From positions 12,112,234 through 12,176,233 of the forward strand of contig CM055113.1 of the NCBI GenBank assembly GCA_029204225.1: a stretch of DNA of 64,000 nucleotides. The letters are read 5' to 3'. The translations under genes and the position numbers were made by a program. This DNA is from Diphasiastrum complanatum (lineage: Eukaryota > Streptophyta > Lycopodiopsida > Lycopodiales > Lycopodiaceae). Shown here piece by piece: positions 59,700 to 64,000 of this stretch. Under the pieces are notes generated by a model. The model saw only the letters and a program-made list of their open reading frames with translations, did not search any database and had not been told where the DNA came from. Position 1 is the stretch's first letter; the number at the start of each line of letters is the position of its first letter.

Positions 59700-60800
59700 C
59701 TCCCTCTTCATCTAGTTTTGGCATAGTTTGAACCATACTACTTTGATCCAACTTTAGAATGATCTCCCTCATAAGTATAGATCTCTTTTCTAATGTTCTA
59801 AAGTAGTTTCCATAATTGATATAGAGAATAGTGTCCAAATTGGATGCTTCACTATTTCTTACATCAATTTTACACATCAAGATATAACTAGAACATGAAA
59901 AACCAAATAGAATGTGAATGAAATGATTCCTCCATGTTTCAAACTTTGAACTCTCTGGAAAATTACAGAAACCAAACAATAAATGTGAGTGATGACCATT
60001 TGCTTGCTTGTCTCCTCCAACTTTGTCCTTTCTTGATATGTCTCCTCCATAAAACTCCATGAATGAGCCTCCATCTCCATCTTGCCACAAGAAACCATCA
60101 AAACTTGGAAATCCATGAGTAGGTGACTACATCAATGATGCAAATCCAGCACCACATGACTCCATAAAACTAAGTGGTAGCACTAGTCCATCTTCAAGAT
60201 CTACTTGACACAAGAAAATGACCATGAATTCACCAAAAATTGACAATCTCCAAACATTGGCACCAAGTAGCTCAAAACTTGAGAACTTGATCATGGATGA
60301 GTGATATAATGAACCTGTAATAGCCTCATTTCCATCAACAAAACCAGCAAGAATGCTAGTACAAATCTAACAATAAGATATTGCAAGACAATGTAGCTAG
60401 TTTGTCCATATCTTGACAATTTGCACACATTCACATGAAATAGCTCAAACATGAGATAGAACAAGTAAAGTAAAATTGGACAACACTTCCTTGCTGATCC
60501 TTTGACCTTATTTGAGTCTTCACACAATTGCAAAAATAGATCCATAGCATCTTTGCCAAATAACCTTCCTTTGATGCTCTTGACTAGCTCCAAATTGCCA
60601 CCTTTCCTTTTGTGTTGTTGAAGTCCTTTGAGACCAACCTCTTGATCTTTCTCTTGACCATCAAAATCATTTAACAAATATTTTTTTTGCAGATCCACTA
60701 CTCGCTTTTCCAGCATGAGAACCATGATAACCAATATCCATTTGCATAGCATCATCTACACAAGAAGATTCTCCAAAACATGTGAGTAAAGCAAAGTGAG
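59695..60800 (-). pseudogene. Replacement module, second copy
   Basis: Homologous to 33,055-34,127. Shared protein blocks include GGNLELVKSIKG, MDLFLQ, SRKCC-like ARKCC and LLYLFYLM, and CKIDVRNSEAS. Nucleotide similarity is obvious by eye (about 75-80% over the first 350 bases). Frameshifts split it into ORFs 60,755-60,291 and 60,090-59,695. Origin unknown. Confidence 0.75.
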
Positions 60801-62160
60801 TCGCTTCCACTTGCTTACCGTTCTCTTGATCATCAAATATATCAAAGATATGAATATCTTCAAACCTGAACCTCTGGAAATACTCCCTCTCAAACATATG
60901 ATCTAGATCCAACACAATCTCATCAATACTTTATCTTGAATTTCTAGAAAGATTAGTGAAAACAATGTCATTGGTGGCACCATCATAAATCAAAAGATAT
61001 ATTCCAAACTTTCCATCCAACATGAAGTAGAGTAGGTGAATATGAGTATCAAACCTAATAAATCTAGCCCTCTTGAGTCCATAACAAACCTCAATAAGCT
61101 CACCAATGAGATCTCCCTTGCCTTGAAGAATCTGTCTCTTGATTTGCTCCATGTAGTCTTCTCCAACCAACCTTTTGCCATCTCGATCATGAGTGATCAA
61201 TTTACAATATAGAATCCTTTGAGTTGATGAAGAGATGTGAGATCCATACCTTGGATCTTCCCAAGAACCAATCTTCCATTGCTCTTTCCTTCATAAGACT
61301 CCCTCTTAATGATTGCATCATAAGAAGTAGAAATCTCAAAAACATTAGAAGCCATGAAAAAAATGATTAATACCTTCAACATAAGGATGATTGAAGTACT
61401 CTCTTTTTTCAAACAAGAATTTCTAGTCAATGTCTTAGGTAATGACTCATATGATAATGATTATTCCTCACTATCATTCACAATGACATCATTCAAAGTA
61501 CATCCTACATTGAACTCTTCACATCTCTTTTTCTTGACTTGTGACTATCTTCCTCACCAAGTCTCTTGATAGAACCATTTGATCTACTCTATTTATGAAG
61601 AAATGCGACTCCACTTGATGCAAAAATGACTTTCTTGAACTCATCACAAAAGAATGTAGAAGAACCCCCTCCTTCATACATGCACCTAGCAACATCTTTT
61701 TCCATATGATCATAGAAATCATTAACAACAATCTTTTCCAAGGAAGAACCTTCACCTCCATTGTTGAAGTTAGCTCTTTCCTTACATTTTTCATGCTTGC
61801 ACTTGCCATGAAGAACCATTGAAACACCTTCATTATCCTCAAGACTAGCCAAGTTTGCACAAAGATGAACATCTCCTAGAAGCATATTAGATCTTGACCT
61901 AGATCTAGCATAATGAAGTTTGTTAGACTTTGCATAAGATCCACCAATCTTATTGATGGTAAAAGGGAACTTTGGAAAGTTGAGATCAATCTCCTTTTCC
62001 ATTCCATCCTTTTTGCTAGCCATAACAAAAGCACCAAGCTTGAAAAGTACCTTGTCTTTTGCCCCTAGCAACCAAGATTTCTTTCTTTGTAATGAAACAA
62101 GCATCACCACCAAACTTTACCATGTATCCTTTCTCTATCATTTGACCAACACTTGTCAAA
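60801..62160 (-). pseudogene. Unfamiliar interior of element C
   Basis: Several minus-strand frames (62,113-61,589; 61,200-60,931; 60,915-60,667) occupy the place of integrase and RT. They include GGSYAKSNKLHYARSRSRSN, CKHEKCKERANF and RARFIRFDTHIHLLYFMLDG. None matches a domain I know. Amino-acid composition is ordinary and frames are long, so it was coding. The last frame contains GESSCVDDAMQMD, where homology to the element A module starts. Confidence 0.5.
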
Positions 62161-62526
62161 TTATTTGAAAGTGAAGGAATGTAAAGAAAACATCAAGTCT
62201 TGCTTTCCTATTAGTAGAGAGACAAATAGAATCGAACAAATACCTTCGATCACACACTTACCACCATTGGCCATGTGAATTGCTTTCTTGGCTCCATCAT
62301 AAGCGACCAAAGAAGTAAAGAACTCCTTGTGACTAGTCATGTGTGAACTAGCTCCACTATCAATCCACCATGAATCTTTGTCACCTTCACTTGATATCAG
62401 ACTTGAAGAACACATCAACCCTACGTAATTGAGAGTCTCTTGCTTGTTCTTTTCAACTTTCTTTTTGTCAAGCGACTTCTCGTAGCTTATCTCCTTTTCG
62501 ATGGCTTTGAGTGTGATGAATCTCAT
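62161..62526 (-). pseudogene. Gag C-terminus and protease of element C
   Basis: A 121-codon ORF. Residues 50-70 read DKDSWWIDSGASSHMTSHKE, then FFTSL, the copia protease active site with an intact DSG. The following MANGGKCVIEGICSI aligns with element A (TANDGECAIKGIGTI). The preceding charged linker resembles the gag-protease junction. The frame breaks at 62,161, and the next ORF continues with related sequence. Confidence 0.75.
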
Positions 62527-62530
62527 TTCT

Positions 62531-64000
62531 TATGTCCAACGGAATAAGTTCCAAATAAGGCCTAATCACTGGTATAAGTTTGTTTGTATACTAGCTCTTG
62601 ATTATCTGAACATATTGTCCTCTGAAAATTGCCTTTGGATGTTTTTTTTGGATTTCTTGGACAATTTTTCTCATAGATTTTGCCAAATATTCATCAATTA
62701 CATTGGCACTCTTTGTATTCTCCTTTCTGCTTCTGGGTGTTTCCTCAGTTCTTCTTCGAGTCGAAGTCCCGACCTCATTGACACTCTTGTTTTAATGAGA
62801 AATGGAGAACACTCAATTGGTAGGTCGCACAAACCTTTGGTTATTAGTCCTCAAGAGATTATGAGATTGGTGGTAGAAACAGATTGGATGGATAGGTTGA
62901 TGATGGTAGGGAAAGATGATGAGGGGTTTGGTGGAAGGTGAAGGAACTGACAATATTATAGTTGCAGAATTAGACCTTTGCAGTGTCAAGCTCACTTTGT
63001 CGTGCAAGTCCACTGTCGTCTTCATCTTTTTCTTTGATCTGTTATTTGTTGAGACTCGGTCAAGCTTTTGTCTACTACTCGATCTTTTCTTTTGTATTGG
63101 CCTTTTCAGCTGGATTTCTTTGATTTTTTTTTTCTTTATTTTTTTTTATCTTTTCTTGCAGCTTCACTTACTTTCTTTTTGATTCACCAACCAATGTAGG
63201 TGGTAGTTGGACTCCGCAAGACACTGTAATGACCTTTTAGCTGCCTCGGTAAAACTACCAAGGTCTGAAAAGTGATGAATGGTGAGATGGTGGAATAACA
63301 GAGAGATGTAAGGTAAGGTAAGGTGGTGGTGGTGGTGGTAGTATTCTGATGATGGAAGTTATGGTGGATGGTGTGGATGATATAACAAACATGGAAGTAG
63401 ATATAGATGTTGTGGTAAGAGAACTGGATGACGAGAATGTGGATGGTGTGGATGTAGAAGTGGTTGAAAGAGAAGACCGATTACCCAATACTTGTACTTC
63501 CCCCTCCTTAAGGATCTTCATCTTCCCGCCCATTCTTCAATTTTTCATCAGTTTGGTTGATGTTGCTTGTCGTCCTACATTCTTCATTTTCCCAAGCATA
63601 CATTCAATTTTCTTGTTTGTTAGATCAGGCTCGCTTTAGAATGTCTCTATTGATCCTTCGGATTTGTGTGAACTCACCCTAGACTTTCCAGAAACCCACC
63701 GTCGCGCACCGTTATTTCATGGTTTTGGAAACTGATAGTCAAAACTCAAATTTTTCATGATTTTAGAGTTCCTCAAATTTATCTTGATTTTTGAGTTTAT
63801 CAGAATTTTTTGAGTCACAAGAAATTTTCAAGTCACACAAGAATTTTTCGAGTCTCACAAGACTTTTTCAAGTTTCTAAGCTCAGAGTTCCATCATGACA
63901 TTTCACCAAAAAGACGTTCCAGAAAACAACCGGGAAGATGAAGATCCTTTATCCTGATACTAATCCCAAACCAATCCTTACAAGAGAAATCAACAAGAAA
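62531..64000. other. Unassigned; short ORFs and simple repeats
   Basis: A + ORF at 62,501-62,941 (146 codons; RSPDLIDTLVLMRNGEHSIG) has no recognised domain. A (GGT)n stretch lies at about 63,320-63,345, and GATGGTGTGGATG-like words recur to 63,460. Near 63,780-63,880 a degenerate unit TTTTTCRAGTCWCACAAGA repeats about four times. Confidence 0.4.

Larger units (their letters stand above)
59050..62530 (-). mobile_element. RT-less copia element of the element A family, 5' truncated (element C)
   Basis: The minus-strand 3' LTR is 59,699-59,050 and the PPT GAAGAGGGAG abuts it, both as in element A. The interior has the end of gag, the protease (WWIDSGASSHMT), non-retroviral sequence and a copy of the element A module. 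The module then runs straight into LDEEGV-stop at the PPT, so RNase H is deleted as well. No integrase, RT or RNase H motif is visible. The 5' LTR and most of gag are missing: the sequence changes near 62,530. Confidence 0.8.

Overview
This window looks like nuclear DNA of a land plant with a repeat-rich genome. The evidence is: Ty1/copia elements primed from a site matching plant initiator-Met tRNA (TGGTATCAGAGC), Ty3/gypsy and L1-type LINE remnants, very long (CT)n/(GA)n arrays, spliceosomal introns with GTAAGT-like donors, and two plant-typical protein families (DUF247 and DUF3444). I cannot place it below land plant. It is mostly a graveyard of nested mobile elements with only a few gene-like islands.

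Layout. 0.25-3.3 kb: 3' end of one LINE joined through a (CT)n array to the 5' end of another (ORF1p, then an endonuclease). 3.45-4.7 kb: decayed gypsy integrase. 8.3-10.7 kb: a cluster of CACGTG sites and a broken DUF3444 gene carrying a four-fold protein repeat. 11-14.6 kb: three separate tandem duplications (93, 714 and 190 bp). 15.1-17.9 kb: a gag fragment, then a PIF1-type helicase fragment and a multi-exon gene ending in a GIY-YIG nuclease domain, side by side on the + strand. This is the least familiar combination here. 18.4-29 kb: LINE reverse transcriptase interrupted by an in-frame (CT)n array, copia and gypsy fragments.

29.3-35.3 kb: a complete-ended copia element (LTRs, PBS, PPT, AGTAG target duplication) in which the reverse transcriptase is replaced by about 1.05 kb of unrelated sequence between integrase and RNase H. 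The same replacement module recurs at 59.7-60.8 kb and, more distantly, inside an uninterrupted 858-codon ORF of a third element at 53.9-58.9 kb. The three therefore look like a set of non-autonomous, RT-less copia elements. 36.3-38.6 kb holds a tiny internally deleted copia. 41.7-46.2 kb holds a large, essentially non-coding LTR derivative.

Gene islands: a spliced gene of unknown family at 40.4-41.2 kb and a two-exon DUF247 gene at 47.1-48.4 kb. 48.6-52.6 kb: an LTR/PBS with a four-copy hairpin-like motif in its leader, followed by decayed copia gag-protease.

All reading was by eye. Family calls rest on recognisable motifs. Boundaries of decayed elements are approximate.
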